The translations under genes and the position numbers were made by a program. Below, one piece after another: positions 24,872 to 34,019 of a stretch of DNA of 64,000 nt (its first letter is position 1; each line of letters opens with the position of its first letter). The DNA lies in NCBI RefSeq assembly GCF_047126315.1, contig NZ_CP138953.1, forward strand, positions 4,340,001-4,404,000, read 5' to 3'. The notes below the pieces were generated by a model. That model was not told where the DNA came from. It ran no database searches and saw only the letters and a list, made by a program, of their open reading frames with translations. Source of the stretch: Shimia sp022448905. GTDB lineage: Bacteria > Pseudomonadota > Alphaproteobacteria > Rhodobacterales > Rhodobacteraceae.

Positions 24872-27061
24872 TCATCCTCTCAGGCGCAGGGCGTTTAGGG
24901 ATACTGTAATCGAAGACGTGGACATCGCCAACGCGGCAATCAACGGCGTGGCCAGTCCGGCCACCGCCAGCGGCACCGCCACAATGTTGTAAACCGTCGC
25001 GATGCGGAAGTTCTCGCGGATACGTTTGATCGCGCTTTTGGCCACGTCCACCGCTTCCGGGATCGGCGACAGATCGCCGCCCAAAAGCACAATATCAGAG
25101 GCCACGCGCGCCGCATCCAATGCTGAAGCTGGCGAGATAGACACATGTGCGGAGGCCAAGGCCGCAGTGTCATTGAGGCCATCGCCCACCATCAGCACAA
25201 AACGTCCGTCTTCCGCCAAACTCTGCACGCGCTTGGCTTTGTTTTCCGGCAGCGCTTCCGCCACCCATTTGGCAATGCCCAGGCGGTTGGCCAGGCTTTC
25301 CACCGCGCCGGTGGTATCACCGGACATCAGGATCACCTCTTTGCCCGCAGCCTGCAACGCCTTCACGCTCTCTTCGGCACCATCCCGCAACGCATCCGCA
25401 AAAAGGAACGCCACTGGCGCGTGGTCACCTATGCTCAGGAATGCCGATGTCTGATTGCCCGCCGTTGCGCCAACCCATGTTGGCCGCCCCAAACGCACCA
25501 ACTGGCCGTCGATCCGCCCTTGCGTGCCATACCCCGGCACTTCTTCGATTTCACTCACCCGCGCAGGACGCACGCCTGCCGCTTGGGCTGCTTTGGATAT
25601 AGCCGTACTCAGGGGATGTGCCGAGGCCATCGACAATGCCAATGCAACGGACAGGTCGGCCTCGTCAAAGCTATCAATATTGATCAACTCAGGCGCGCCA
25701 GCTGTCAGGGTCCCGGTTTTGTCAAACACCACCGTATCCACCTGCGCCAACCGCTCCAACGCGGTGCTGTGTTTGATCAACATGCCTTTGCGGAACAACC
25801 GCCCCGAGGCCGCTGTTGTCACCGCAGGCACGGCCAAACCAAGCGCACAGGGGCATGTGATAATCAGGACTGCCGCCGCGATGTTGAGCGCGGTGCGCAT
25901 GTCAAATGTGAACAGATACCAGCCCAGAAAACTCAGCGCGGACAGGATATGCACGCCCGGCGCGTAAAGCTTCGCCGCTTTGTCAGCGAGGGATGTGTAA
26001 TTGGACCGCCCGGACTCGGCCACGGCCACCAAGTCGGCCATGCGATGCAGGCTGGTCTGTTCGCCAACCGCTGTGGCGCGGATCACCAAAGGCCCCGTCA
26101 GGTTCACTTCGCCCGCGCTCACGGCTTGGCCCGGTTCTGCAAAAACCGGCAGCGTTTCCCCTGTGAGCAAAGAGCGATCCAGTTCAGAGCGCCCCGCAAC
26201 AATCTCGCCATCTACAGGCATACGCCCGCCCGGCTTCACCCGAACCAGATCACCAACCGCGAGTTCTTTCACCGCGACGGTCTCGTCCTGCCCGTCAACA
26301 ACCCGAACCACTCGCGGCACTTCCAATGCGGCCAGTTCTTCTGCCGCCGACCGTGCCACCGCCCGTGTGCCATGATCCAAATAGCGACCAGCCAACAAGA
26401 AAAACACCAACGTCAGAGCCGCATCAAAGTAGGCATGTTCACCCGACAACGTGGTTTCCCATAGCGAGGTGACCACCGCCAACACAATCGCCAACACAAT
26501 CGGCACGTCCATGTTCAGGCGCTTGTGCTTCAACGCGCTCCAGGCATGTACAAAAAACGGTTTGCCGGAGAACGCGATGGTTGGCAGGGCAATCGCCGCC
26601 GATATCCAGTGGAACATGTCTCGCGTCGCCGCCTCCGCGCCGGACCAGACCGACACCGACAGCAACATCACGTTCATCGACGCAAATCCCGCCACCGCCA
26701 AACGCATCAGCAGGTCACGCCCCGCCTTGTCTGTCTGCGTCGCGCTCAGTGTGCCGGCGTCAAGCTCATGCGCCTCATAGCCGACCTGTTCCAGCACGCT
26801 CGCCAAGGCTTCGGCGGTCACCTCAGGATCCGCTTCCACAGAAGCGCGCTTCAAAGTCAGGTTCACCCGCGCGGAATGCACGCCCGGATGCGCTGCCAGC
26901 GCGCCCTCGACGGTCGAAATACACGCCGCACAATGCACGCTTGGCACAGACAACGCGATGCGCGCCTCTTCCTGAATGGCCTGCTCCGCCAGCGCTTCTG
27001 CCGCCGGGGCCGCATCACAGGCCGGACAGGCCGAGATATTTGGGCGCATCGCCGCGGTCAT
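24872..27061 (-). CDS. ccoI: Copper-transporting P-type ATPase CcoI (FixI)
   Basis: A 729-residue P1B ATPase that exports copper for cbb3 oxidase maturation. The N-terminus has a CPAC pair and a heavy-metal-associated domain (VHCAACISTVEGAL). Core motifs: ITCPCALGLAVPA (membrane metal site), phosphorylation Asp in FDKTGTLTAG, and VGDGLNDTAALASAHV. Eight predicted membrane helices fit the class. The position between ccoH and ccoS supports the CcoI rather than CopA role. It starts 3 nt after the ccoH stop. Confidence 0.95.
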   Translation of the reverse strand: MTAAMRPNISACPACDAAPAAEALAEQAIQEEARIALSVPSVHCAACISTVEGALAAHPGVHSARVNLTLKRASVEADPEVTAEALASVLEQVGYEAHELDAGTLSATQTDKAGRDLLMRLAVAGFASMNVMLLSVSVWSGAEAATRDMFHWISAAIALPTIAFSGKPFFVHAWSALKHKRLNMDVPIVLAIVLAVVTSLWETTLSGEHAYFDAALTLVFFLLAGRYLDHGTRAVARSAAEELAALEVPRVVRVVDGQDETVAVKELAVGDLVRVKPGGRMPVDGEIVAGRSELDRSLLTGETLPVFAEPGQAVSAGEVNLTGPLVIRATAVGEQTSLHRMADLVAVAESGRSNYTSLADKAAKLYAPGVHILSALSFLGWYLFTFDMRTALNIAAAVLIITCPCALGLAVPAVTTAASGRLFRKGMLIKHSTALERLAQVDTVVFDKTGTLTAGAPELINIDSFDEADLSVALALSMASAHPLSTAISKAAQAAGVRPARVSEIEEVPGYGTQGRIDGQLVRLGRPTWVGATAGNQTSAFLSIGDHAPVAFLFADALRDGAEESVKALQAAGKEVILMSGDTTGAVESLANRLGIAKWVAEALPENKAKRVQSLAEDGRFVLMVGDGLNDTAALASAHVSISPASALDAARVASDIVLLGGDLSPIPEAVDVAKSAIKRIRENFRIATVYNIVAVPLAVAGLATPLIAALAMSTSSITVSLNALRLRG

Positions 27062-27064
27062 GGC

Positions 27065-27529
27065 TTAGCTCTGCTCCACGCGCAGGATCACGCGTTGCTC
27101 AAACGGCGTGCCGTCCAGCGCTGTGGCGTTCATACGGATGTTCCAGTTCCCCGGCGCCAGCTCTTCACGCGCCACATAGGCTTTTCCGTCAAACTGAAAA
27201 TCCGGGGTGCGATCATCCTGCACATGGGTGGCCCGGCCCAGTACCGCATCCAATTTGGACACCTGCACCGGTTTGCCGTTCTCATCGGTGATCGACAGGA
27301 TCAACAACCCGCCCTTGGCTCGTGCGCTTACGTCCCAACCCAAGGCTTCTTGTGCATTACGACGCTCATCAAAGCTTTGACTGGCCACGTAAGAGTTCTT
27401 CACTTCCAAACCAGGGAAAGTCGCCACCGCGTTCCAGGCCAAGGACAGGTTGACCGCAATGATCACACCAAACGCCCCGACAAAAATCATCAAGAAGTGT
27501 TTGCCGGTGAATTTCTTCTCTGCCATCAC
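27065..27529 (-). CDS. ccoH: cbb3 oxidase assembly protein CcoH (FixH)
   Basis: A 154-residue protein with one N-terminal membrane helix (HFLMIFVGAFGVIIAVNLSLA) and a periplasmic FixH domain of about 110 residues (VKNSYVASQSFDERRNAQEA near the start, LAPGNWNIRMNATA near the end). CcoH stabilises assembly intermediates of the cbb3 oxidase. The ATG overlaps the ccoG stop by 4 nt, which indicates translational coupling. Confidence 0.92.
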   Translation of the reverse strand: MMAEKKFTGKHFLMIFVGAFGVIIAVNLSLAWNAVATFPGLEVKNSYVASQSFDERRNAQEALGWDVSARAKGGLLILSITDENGKPVQVSKLDAVLGRATHVQDDRTPDFQFDGKAYVAREELAPGNWNIRMNATALDGTPFEQRVILRVEQS

Positions 27530-28965
27530 TGGCCCTTTCCATTAAAAACAGTGTCTTTGTGTACGCGGTCACCGTTGCCGGTGTCCTCAAACCAAAAGCG
27601 GAAGTTGGTCAGGCTGCCGTCTGCCGGAGCCGATCCTGCCGGGGCAATCACATAGACCCGCTGGTTGCGCATCTGGTCTGCCGGTACATTTACCGCCTCA
27701 TAAGGGGTGCCCTCAAGCTGCACACGCAGGCTTGGGTCCCCTTTGACTGAAATCCGGAACATCCTGTCTTCGCCGTGTTTGTTGCGCAGGCGCACCTCAT
27801 ATGTGTTGCGGATCGATCCGTCTGACAGGGTCACAAAGGTCGGATTCCGCACTGGCGCCACGGTGGCCTCGATGTCAGAACGCAAGAACAGCGCCACAAC
27901 AAGGCCGATTCCCACCAGCGACCAAAGAGACGTATACATAATAGTCCGTGCCCGGAAGATGTGCTTCCACACGCTACGCGGCGGCTCGCCAGCGCGCTCT
28001 CGATCTTCATCCGACAGCGCCAGATAGTCGATCAATCCTCTCGGCTTGCCAATCTTATCCATAATGTCGTCACAGGCATCGATGCACAGACCGCAGGTGA
28101 TGCACTCCATCTGCTGGCCGTCACGAATATCAATCCCCATCGGGCAAACATTCACGCACGCCATGCAGTTGATACAATCTCCATGAGCATCGGCAGGTTC
28201 GCCCTTCCGCGCTTTACCACGAGGCTCCCCGCGCCAGTCACGATATCCAATGGTGAGCGTGTCCTCATCCATCATCGCAGCCTGAATACGCGGCCATGGA
28301 CAGGCGTAGATGCAAATCTGCTCTCGCGCAAATCCACCAAAGAAGAAGGTGGTGAAGGTCAGAATGGCAATGGTGGTATAGGCCACCGGATGCGCGTTGC
28401 CAGTCACAAGATCGACAGCCAAGGTAGGCGCATCTGCAAAGTAGAACACCCAGGCCCCACCTGTGGCCATCGCGATAAACAGCCAGGTGATCCATTTGGC
28501 CACACGCAGGCGCACCTTGCGGAAATCCAGCTTCTTCTGGCGATGCAGGCGCAAACGCGCGTTGCGGTCGCCCTCGATCCAGCGTTCCACCAGAATGAAC
28601 AAATCCGTCCAAACCGTCTGCGGACAGGCATAACCGCACCACACTCGGCCCAGGGCCGACGTGAACAGGAACAACCCCAAGCCAGCCATAATCAAAAGGC
28701 CCGCCACGAAGTAAAACTCATGTGGCCAGATCTCGATCATGAAAAAGAAGAACCGTCGGTTTGCCATGTCGATCAGCACAGCCTGATCCGGCAGGCTGGG
28801 GCCGCGGTCCCAGCGTAAAAGCGGCGTCAGGTAGTAGATACCCAAAGCGACCGCCATGATAATCCATTTTAAATTGCGAAACGGCCCGTAAACGCGTTTC
28901 GGAAAGATTGGCTCTTGTGCCGCGTACAGAGACGGTGCGGGACTTTTGCTCACGGAATCACTCAC
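27526..28965 (-). CDS. ccoG: cbb3 oxidase accessory protein CcoG (FixG/RdxA)
   Basis: A 479-residue membrane polyferredoxin: about five membrane helices in the first 200 residues, then two 4Fe-4S motifs (CINCMACVNVCPMGID and CITCGLCIDACD) and a C-terminal Ig-like FixG domain (about 360-475). It reduces Cu(II) for the CcoA/CcoI copper path according to work in Rhodobacter. First gene of ccoGHIS. An FNR-type site is centred about 60 bp upstream of the ATG. Confidence 0.95.
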   Translation of the reverse strand: MSDSVSKSPAPSLYAAQEPIFPKRVYGPFRNLKWIIMAVALGIYYLTPLLRWDRGPSLPDQAVLIDMANRRFFFFMIEIWPHEFYFVAGLLIMAGLGLFLFTSALGRVWCGYACPQTVWTDLFILVERWIEGDRNARLRLHRQKKLDFRKVRLRVAKWITWLFIAMATGGAWVFYFADAPTLAVDLVTGNAHPVAYTTIAILTFTTFFFGGFAREQICIYACPWPRIQAAMMDEDTLTIGYRDWRGEPRGKARKGEPADAHGDCINCMACVNVCPMGIDIRDGQQMECITCGLCIDACDDIMDKIGKPRGLIDYLALSDEDRERAGEPPRSVWKHIFRARTIMYTSLWSLVGIGLVVALFLRSDIEATVAPVRNPTFVTLSDGSIRNTYEVRLRNKHGEDRMFRISVKGDPSLRVQLEGTPYEAVNVPADQMRNQRVYVIAPAGSAPADGSLTNFRFWFEDTGNGDRVHKDTVFNGKGQ

Positions 28966-29018
28966 ATGTTAGGAGAGGAGATTACTCGATCTTGTCCCAG
29001 TGATTGGACGCCAGAACA

Positions 29019-29032
29019 TTGACCTGTGTCAA
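29019..29032. promoter_or_regulatory. FNR-type site upstream of ccoG
   Basis: TTGACCTGTGTCAA is a near-symmetric match to TTGATNNNNATCAA. It is centred about 60 bp before the ccoG ATG, a usual activation distance, and would put ccoGHIS under the FnrL encoded at 35 kb. Confidence 0.75.
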
Positions 29033-29085
29033 ATCTCACATTTGTGATTCACCTTTTACGCCCCAGGTAAAAAAACCTCCCTGCG

Positions 29086-30081
29086 TCAGAGTAGCTCTGC
29101 GCGCATTTGCGCAGGGGTGCGACCGGTCCAATTCTGGAACGCGCGGTAGAAAGAATTCGGGTCGCGATACGCCAGCAAATAAGAGATTTCCTCAACACTC
29201 ATGTCAGCTTGACGCAAGTAATGTAAGGACAAATCCGACCGCGTGTCATCCAGCACAGACTGGAAAGTCTGCCCCTCTTTGCTGAGGTGGCGTTGCAGGC
29301 TGCGGCGGCTTGTCACAAGACGGTCACTCACCGCATCCACTGACGCCTGCCCCGCAGGCAACAGCTCCAACAACGCATTGCGAACCCGCGCCGCCATCGA
29401 CAAGGCGCGCTGATGCTCCGCCAGCTGCCGCGTCAACTCACGCTCGAACCCAGCCCACAGCTGCGGGTTTTCCGAAATAAGCGGTCGATAGGCATCTTCG
29501 CGCGTCAGGGTCAGTCGTGGCAGCGGCGTGACCACCGCCTTGCGCCCGTAGTGCCGGTCAAACACCGCCTGATCTTCCATCAACTCAGGCACGCCCACTT
29601 CTACCGGCAGGAAATCCACGCCCGTAAACGTACGCCCCATCTCAAGGAAATAGACCATCTCAAAGGCCGCCATGCACTTGGGCACATCGCGATTCGGCTC
29701 TGCCACGTCAATTTCCAGAACCAGATGCTGCTCTGTTTCCGTCACCAAAAGCTTGATCGGTGCCACCAATGGCTTGAACACCGCCTTGCGTTTCAGCCCT
29801 GTGGCGATGTTCGGACTACAGGAAAACGCAAAGGCCGCAGGAATAAAAGGCCCGCGCGCCATGGTTCTCGCCATTTCGATCACCACCTTGGGGTCATCAA
29901 TCTCGTCAGAAATGGCTTCCCATAAGGAAAAAAACTGCTGCGCCGTCACACCTTTGGACTCTGTCTCAAACAGATCCACCGGCATCCCGGCACGCCGCAA
30001 AACCCGTTCGGGAGAAACACCGCAGGAGCGCAAGAGACCTGCCGTGGATCTGTGAACCGGATACCGAACCTGTTTTTGCAT
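29086..30081 (-). CDS. AraC family transcriptional regulator (arabinose-binding-like N-terminus)
   Basis: A 331-residue regulator of the OruR/ArgR-like AraC class. The N-terminal 200 residues form the effector-type domain (YPVHRSTAGLLRSCGVSPER) and the C-terminal 100 carry the double helix-turn-helix (SRRSLQRHLSKEGQTFQSVL, then VEEISYLLAYRDPNSFYRAF ending WTGRTPAQMR). Start at 30081 with GGAGG upstream. It sits between ccoNOQP and ccoGHIS on the same strand and has its own upstream region with direct repeats and an FNR-type site, which suggests low-oxygen control. Its targets are unknown. Confidence 0.9.
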   Translation of the reverse strand: MQKQVRYPVHRSTAGLLRSCGVSPERVLRRAGMPVDLFETESKGVTAQQFFSLWEAISDEIDDPKVVIEMARTMARGPFIPAAFAFSCSPNIATGLKRKAVFKPLVAPIKLLVTETEQHLVLEIDVAEPNRDVPKCMAAFEMVYFLEMGRTFTGVDFLPVEVGVPELMEDQAVFDRHYGRKAVVTPLPRLTLTREDAYRPLISENPQLWAGFERELTRQLAEHQRALSMAARVRNALLELLPAGQASVDAVSDRLVTSRRSLQRHLSKEGQTFQSVLDDTRSDLSLHYLRQADMSVEEISYLLAYRDPNSFYRAFQNWTGRTPAQMRAELL

Positions 30082-30112
30082 CTGTGCCTCCAACTTAGGA
30101 GCCAAACATAGG

Positions 30113-30151
30113 CAAGTTGGCGCAGTTCGCCAACCAAGTGGCGCAATTTGC
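30113..30151. promoter_or_regulatory. Direct repeats upstream of AraC regulator gene, candidate autoregulatory site
   Basis: CAAGTTGGCGCAGTTCGC (30113-30130) is repeated as CAAGTGGCGCAATTTGC (30135-30151). The GGCGCA(G/A)TT cores start at 30119 and 30140, 21 bp apart, two helical turns, as AraC-type regulators usually require. The first copy also contains an inverted repeat TTGGCG-5-CGCCAA (30117-30133). Confidence 0.55.
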
Positions 30152-30290
30152 ATGTACGGAAAGAAATTGTGGGTGCCAATCTTTCCAGGAAACGCGCGAA
30201 CAGGACGGAAAGATCGACACCCAATGGACAGCTCCGGTTGCGGCGTGCTGCCCTTGAGACAAGTTCTACCAAGGAGCGCCAGGCAAAAAC

Positions 30291-30304
30291 TTGATCTTGG
30301 TCAA
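30291..30304. promoter_or_regulatory. FNR-type site upstream of AraC regulator gene
   Basis: TTGATCTTGGTCAA matches TTGATNNNNATCAA at 9 of 10 positions. It lies about 210 bp upstream of the AraC start and beyond the ccoP terminator, so its likeliest target is the AraC gene, giving it a separate oxygen-responsive promoter. Confidence 0.65.
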
Positions 30305-30340
30305 ATTGGCAAAATTTTCCGGCACAAAAGCACAAAAAAA

Positions 30341-30366
30341 GACCGCCCCGGTTTTCCGGAGCGGTC
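30341..30366 (-). terminator. Rho-independent terminator of ccoNOQP
   Basis: GACCGC-C-CCGG / CCGG-A-GCGGTC stem with a TTTT/AAAA-type loop, followed on the minus strand by seven T residues. It lies 24 bp downstream of the ccoP stop. Confidence 0.9.
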
Positions 30367-30389
30367 GGTGTTTCCAAAAGGGGGCGAAG

Positions 30390-31256
30390 TTACTCGCCGC
30401 CACCTAGCTGATGCACGTAGGCGGAGACCGCACGCACCTGCGCTTCGGTCAGACGGTTGCCCCAGGAAGGCATCACACCGTAGCGGCTGTAGGTCACTGT
30501 CTCCGTGATGGAGTCATAATCGCCACCATAAAGCCAGATTGCATCCGCAAGGTTTGGTGCCCCCTGCTCGCGATCACCCGTGCCGTCTTCCATGTGGCAA
30601 GCAGAACATTCGTCCGCAAAGACCTCTGCTCCCGCCGCGACAACAGACGCATCCTTTGGCTCACCTGACAACGACATTACGAAATTCACAACCGCATCAA
30701 TCTGCTCGTCTTCGAGGTAATCGATCCCAAAGGCAGGCATCTCAGAATAGCGCGCATCGTCGTCTTCTTCGTTACGAATACCGTGACGAACCGTCAGATA
30801 GATGTTTTCGATGTCGCCACCCCACAGCCAGTCATTGTCCAGCAAGTTCGGATAGCCGATCGCGCCAGCTGCGCCGGACCCGTGACACTGTGCGCACCAA
30901 GTTTTAAAAACAGCGGAACCAGCAGATACCGCATAAGGCCCCAACTCCGGATCAGTGGTGATCTGGGTGAGTTCCGCAGCTTCCAGTTTGGCGTTGATCG
31001 GCGCCAGCTTGTCTGCCGCTGCGTCAATATCCGCCTGCACATTGGCCCGCGTGGACCAGCCCAGCAAACCGGTTGTCGCGCCTTTGATGCCCGGCCAGGC
31101 CGGATAAGCAATGGTGTATCCGATGCCCCAGATGATAGTGACATAGAACACCCACAGCCACCAGCGCGGCATCGGATTGTCAAACTCCTCAATCCCGTCC
31201 CACACGTGACCGGTGGTGTTTGGATCGCCGTCAAACTTTTTCGATGGTTTGCTCAT
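30390..31256 (-). CDS. ccoP: cbb3-type cytochrome c oxidase subunit III (dihaem cytochrome)
   Basis: A 288-residue membrane-anchored cytochrome with two c-haem sites, CAQCH and CSACH, and Met ligands expected in the EMPAFG and VMPSWG segments. The N-terminus carries the CcoP trait HVWDGIEEFDNPMPRWWLW before one membrane helix. It passes electrons from soluble or anchored cytochrome c to CcoO/CcoN. Its ATG overlaps the ccoQ stop by 4 nt. Confidence 0.97.
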   Translation of the reverse strand: MSKPSKKFDGDPNTTGHVWDGIEEFDNPMPRWWLWVFYVTIIWGIGYTIAYPAWPGIKGATTGLLGWSTRANVQADIDAAADKLAPINAKLEAAELTQITTDPELGPYAVSAGSAVFKTWCAQCHGSGAAGAIGYPNLLDNDWLWGGDIENIYLTVRHGIRNEEDDDARYSEMPAFGIDYLEDEQIDAVVNFVMSLSGEPKDASVVAAGAEVFADECSACHMEDGTGDREQGAPNLADAIWLYGGDYDSITETVTYSRYGVMPSWGNRLTEAQVRAVSAYVHQLGGGE

Positions 31257-31438
31257 GTCCGCGCCTCCTCATCCGTGGCGGGTTTATCTTCATGACGGAA
31301 CGGAATGCTGGCCGTGTCCTTGTATTCCTTGGTGGCACCGGGGCGGAACACCCACAGCACAATTGCCAGAAAGAACAAGAACAGGAACAAAAGCATCCAG
31401 CTGTCCGCAAACTCTCGTAGGAAAGAATAGGTTTCCAT
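31253..31438 (-). CDS. ccoQ: cbb3-type cytochrome c oxidase subunit IV
   Basis: A 61-residue single-helix protein (SWMLLFLFLFFLAIVLWVF) with the FRPGATKEYKDTASIPF tail typical of CcoQ, which stabilises the oxidase complex. Strong AAGGAGGAGA ribosome binding site. Overlaps ccoP by 4 nt and follows ccoO by 12 nt. Confidence 0.93.
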   Translation of the reverse strand: METYSFLREFADSWMLLFLFLFFLAIVLWVFRPGATKEYKDTASIPFRHEDKPATDEEART

Positions 31439-31450
31439 AATCTCTCCTCC

Positions 31451-32182
31451 TTACCGTGACGCGTCAGGCGTGAAGGTCGAGAAATCAACCAACGTACCCA
31501 GCATCTGAAGATAAGCGATCATCGCATCCATTTCGGACACACCTGGCTGACCGTCGAAGTTACGCACGTTCACGTTAACCTCGCCATAGCGCTCCAAAAG
31601 ACCATCATAGTCGCTGTCCGGATCGGCCTGTGCCATGAAGTCAGACTGGGCATTTTCCAGCATGTCTTCGGTGTAAGGCACACCCACAATCGCGTTCGCT
31701 TTCATGATGTCACCGATGTATTTGCCATCGATCTTCTTCTTCTCGAGGAAGCCATACTTCGGCATGATGGACTCAGGTACCACGGACTGCGGGTCACGCA
31801 TGTGGTCCAGATGCCAATCATCGGAGTAGCGGCCACCGACACGGGCCAGATCAGGACCTGTCCGCTTGGAGCCCCACTGGAACGGGTGGTCATATTTGGA
31901 CTCCGCTGCCAGCGAGTAGTGACCGTAGCGCTCCACCTCGTCGCGCATCGGACGGATCATCTGGCTGTGGCAGACATAGCAGCCTTCGCGCAGATAGATC
32001 TCACGACCTGCGAGTTCGAGAGGGGTGTAAGGGCGCATGCCCTCCACATCCTCAATGGTGTTTTCGAGCCAGAACAGAGGCGCGATTTGTACAATGCCAC
32101 CGATGGTTACGACCAGGAAGCTGCAAACAAGCAGGAGGGTCGCGTTGGTCTCGAGGATCTTATGTTTGTCGAGAATAGCCAT
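31451..32182 (-). CDS. ccoO: cbb3-type cytochrome c oxidase subunit II (monohaem cytochrome)
   Basis: A 243-residue subunit with an N-terminal membrane anchor (about 15-38), the haem site CYVCHSQMIRP and surrounding EIYLREGCYVCHSQ block, and GPDLARVGGRYSDDWHLDHM. It takes electrons from CcoP to the CcoN catalytic site. GGAGGG precedes the ATG. It starts 15 nt after ccoN. Confidence 0.97.
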   Translation of the reverse strand: MAILDKHKILETNATLLLVCSFLVVTIGGIVQIAPLFWLENTIEDVEGMRPYTPLELAGREIYLREGCYVCHSQMIRPMRDEVERYGHYSLAAESKYDHPFQWGSKRTGPDLARVGGRYSDDWHLDHMRDPQSVVPESIMPKYGFLEKKKIDGKYIGDIMKANAIVGVPYTEDMLENAQSDFMAQADPDSDYDGLLERYGEVNVNVRNFDGQPGVSEMDAMIAYLQMLGTLVDFSTFTPDASR

Positions 32183-32197
32183 AGCTGCCGGCCCTCC

Positions 32198-33799
32198 TTA
32201 TTCAGCCGGGACTGCGACGGAAAGGTTGGCCTCTTTGGCCGGTGCCTTACGTACAGTCATCCACAGGTTGTAGCACATGATGATGGAACCGGAGAGGAAC
32301 AGAACCCCGCCCAGACCACGCACGATGTTCATCGGTTTCTTCGCAGCCACAGTGTCGGCAAAGGAGTTCACCAGGAAGCCGTTGGCATCCACTTCACGCC
32401 ACATCAGGCCTTCCATGATACCGGTCACCCACATGGACGCCGCGTAGAGCACGATGCCGATGGTGGCGAGCCAGAAGTGCCAGCTCACAAGCTGCAGCGA
32501 GTACAGACGCTCACGTTTCCACAGCACAGGCACCAGGAAGTAGAGACAGCCGAAGGTGATCATGCCGTTCCACCCCAGCGCACCGGAGTGCACGTGACCA
32601 ATGGTCCAGTCGGTGTAGTGAGACAGCGAGTTCACGGCGCGGATCGACATCATTGGACCTTCGAAGGTCGACATGCCGTAGAAACCTACCGAGATCACCA
32701 TCATACGGATTACAGGATCAGTACGCAGCTTATCCCAGGCGCCGGACAGGGTCATCAGACCGTTGATCATGCCACCCCAGGACGGCATCCACAGCACCAC
32801 GGAGAACACCATGCCGAGGGTCGAGGCCCAGTCAGGCAGTGCAGTGTAGTGCAGGTGGTGCGGACCCGCCCAGATATACAGGAAGATCAACGCCCAGAAG
32901 TGAATGATCGACAGCTTGTAGGAGAACACCGGACGTTCGGCCTGCTTCGGAATGAAGTAGTACATCATGCCCAGGAAGCCCGCGGTCAGGAAGAAGCCCA
33001 CGGCGTTGTGGCCGTACCACCACTGCACCATCGCGTCTTGCACACCGGCCCAGACAATCACGGATTTGGAGCCGAAAATGGACACAGGAATGGTCAGGTT
33101 GTTGACCACGTGCAGCATCGCAACCGTGACGATGAAGGCGAGGAAGAACCAGTTGGCCACATAGATGTGCGGCTCTTTACGCTTAATCACGGTGCCGAGG
33201 AACACCGCCAGGTAAGCCACCCAAACAACGGTCAACCACAGGTCTACATACCACTCAGGCTCGGCGTATTCCTTGGACTGCGTACCGCCCAGAAGGTAGC
33301 CTGTCGCTGCCAGAACGATAAAAAGTTGGTAGCCCCAGAAAACAAACCAACCAAGATTGCCACCCCACAGCCGCGCGGCGCTGGTGCGCTGCACAACGTA
33401 GAAGGATGTCGCGATCAGCGCGTTGCCGCCAAACGCAAAAATCACCGCCGAGGTGTGCAGCGGGCGCAAGCGACCAAAGTTGGCGTAGCCCTGTGCCCAC
33501 TCGAAGTTGAGCGCCGGAAAGGCCAGCTGGAACGCAATAAACACCCCTGCCAGAAAGCCAACGACGCCCCAAAAGGCGGTTGCGATCACACCGTAGCGGA
33601 TCACGTCATCCATGTATTCGTCCTGCGCATGCACCTTCTCGGTGCCCATGCCGCGCAGAACCCAAATAAACAGCCCAAAGGACACACCCGAAATAATCCA
33701 GGCATGTACCATGTAAGCTACGTCACGCGCGTAATTGGCCGCTATCAACGCAAAAAACGTGATGAGGCCCAGCGCGATCAGCTTGAAGTAATTTACCAT
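32198..33799 (-). CDS. ccoN: cbb3-type cytochrome c oxidase catalytic subunit I
   Basis: A 533-residue haem-copper oxidase subunit with about 12 membrane helices. Recognisable blocks include ASTLGMVFSVVLWMPSWGGM, WWYGHNAVGFFLTAGFLGMM (copper-ligand His region with the YGHN pair) and GPHHLHYTALPDW (the two further copper-ligand histidines), plus IGHVHSGALGWNG. It is the high-affinity terminal oxidase for low oxygen. The upstream region has an FNR-type site centred about 100 bp from the ATG. First gene of ccoNOQP. Confidence 0.98.
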   Translation of the reverse strand: MVNYFKLIALGLITFFALIAANYARDVAYMVHAWIISGVSFGLFIWVLRGMGTEKVHAQDEYMDDVIRYGVIATAFWGVVGFLAGVFIAFQLAFPALNFEWAQGYANFGRLRPLHTSAVIFAFGGNALIATSFYVVQRTSAARLWGGNLGWFVFWGYQLFIVLAATGYLLGGTQSKEYAEPEWYVDLWLTVVWVAYLAVFLGTVIKRKEPHIYVANWFFLAFIVTVAMLHVVNNLTIPVSIFGSKSVIVWAGVQDAMVQWWYGHNAVGFFLTAGFLGMMYYFIPKQAERPVFSYKLSIIHFWALIFLYIWAGPHHLHYTALPDWASTLGMVFSVVLWMPSWGGMINGLMTLSGAWDKLRTDPVIRMMVISVGFYGMSTFEGPMMSIRAVNSLSHYTDWTIGHVHSGALGWNGMITFGCLYFLVPVLWKRERLYSLQLVSWHFWLATIGIVLYAASMWVTGIMEGLMWREVDANGFLVNSFADTVAAKKPMNIVRGLGGVLFLSGSIIMCYNLWMTVRKAPAKEANLSVAVPAE

Positions 33800-33892
33800 T
33801 TCGCGTCCCTTCGTCTTGCCCTGCCCGATTCTTCTTCGGACTTAGGGCGGATTTGACCTCCCGTGTTTTGCAAGTGCAGCGAAAGTCCCGCA

Positions 33893-33906
33893 TTGATCTG
33901 GGTCAA
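33893..33906. promoter_or_regulatory. FNR-type site between ccoN and universal stress gene
   Basis: TTGATCTGGGTCAA, a 9-of-10 match to the FNR consensus. It is about 100 bp upstream of ccoN and about 120 bp upstream of the divergent universal stress gene, so it may serve both. The remaining 220-bp gap shows nothing else. Confidence 0.8.
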
Positions 33907-34019
33907 AGAAATGACCAACGATCTCAGTTTGTATCTGTTTCAAGAATAACGGCTTTGTCTGCACCAACGTGGATAAGTCGTATCGAAAATACACCTTTTC
34001 ATAACACGGGTTGGTGACA

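Larger units (their letters stand above)
30082..30389. other. 308-bp regulatory gap between AraC regulator gene and ccoP
   Basis: No gene is seen. Going from the AraC start, it holds two direct repeats (30113-30151), about 130 bp without recognisable structure, an FNR-type box (30291-30304) and the ccoP terminator (30341-30366). Confidence 0.7.

Noticed and set aside
25145..26464. Plus-strand open reading frame of 439 codons antisense to ccoI
   Set aside because: Mirror frame of the P-type ATPase gene; composition is that of an antisense shadow and no start signal was seen.
31802..33856. Plus-strand open reading frame of 684 codons antisense to ccoO and ccoN
   Set aside because: It lies wholly opposite recognised oxidase genes; its translation is rich in His, Arg and Gln with no domain, as expected from the complement of a GC-rich coding strand.
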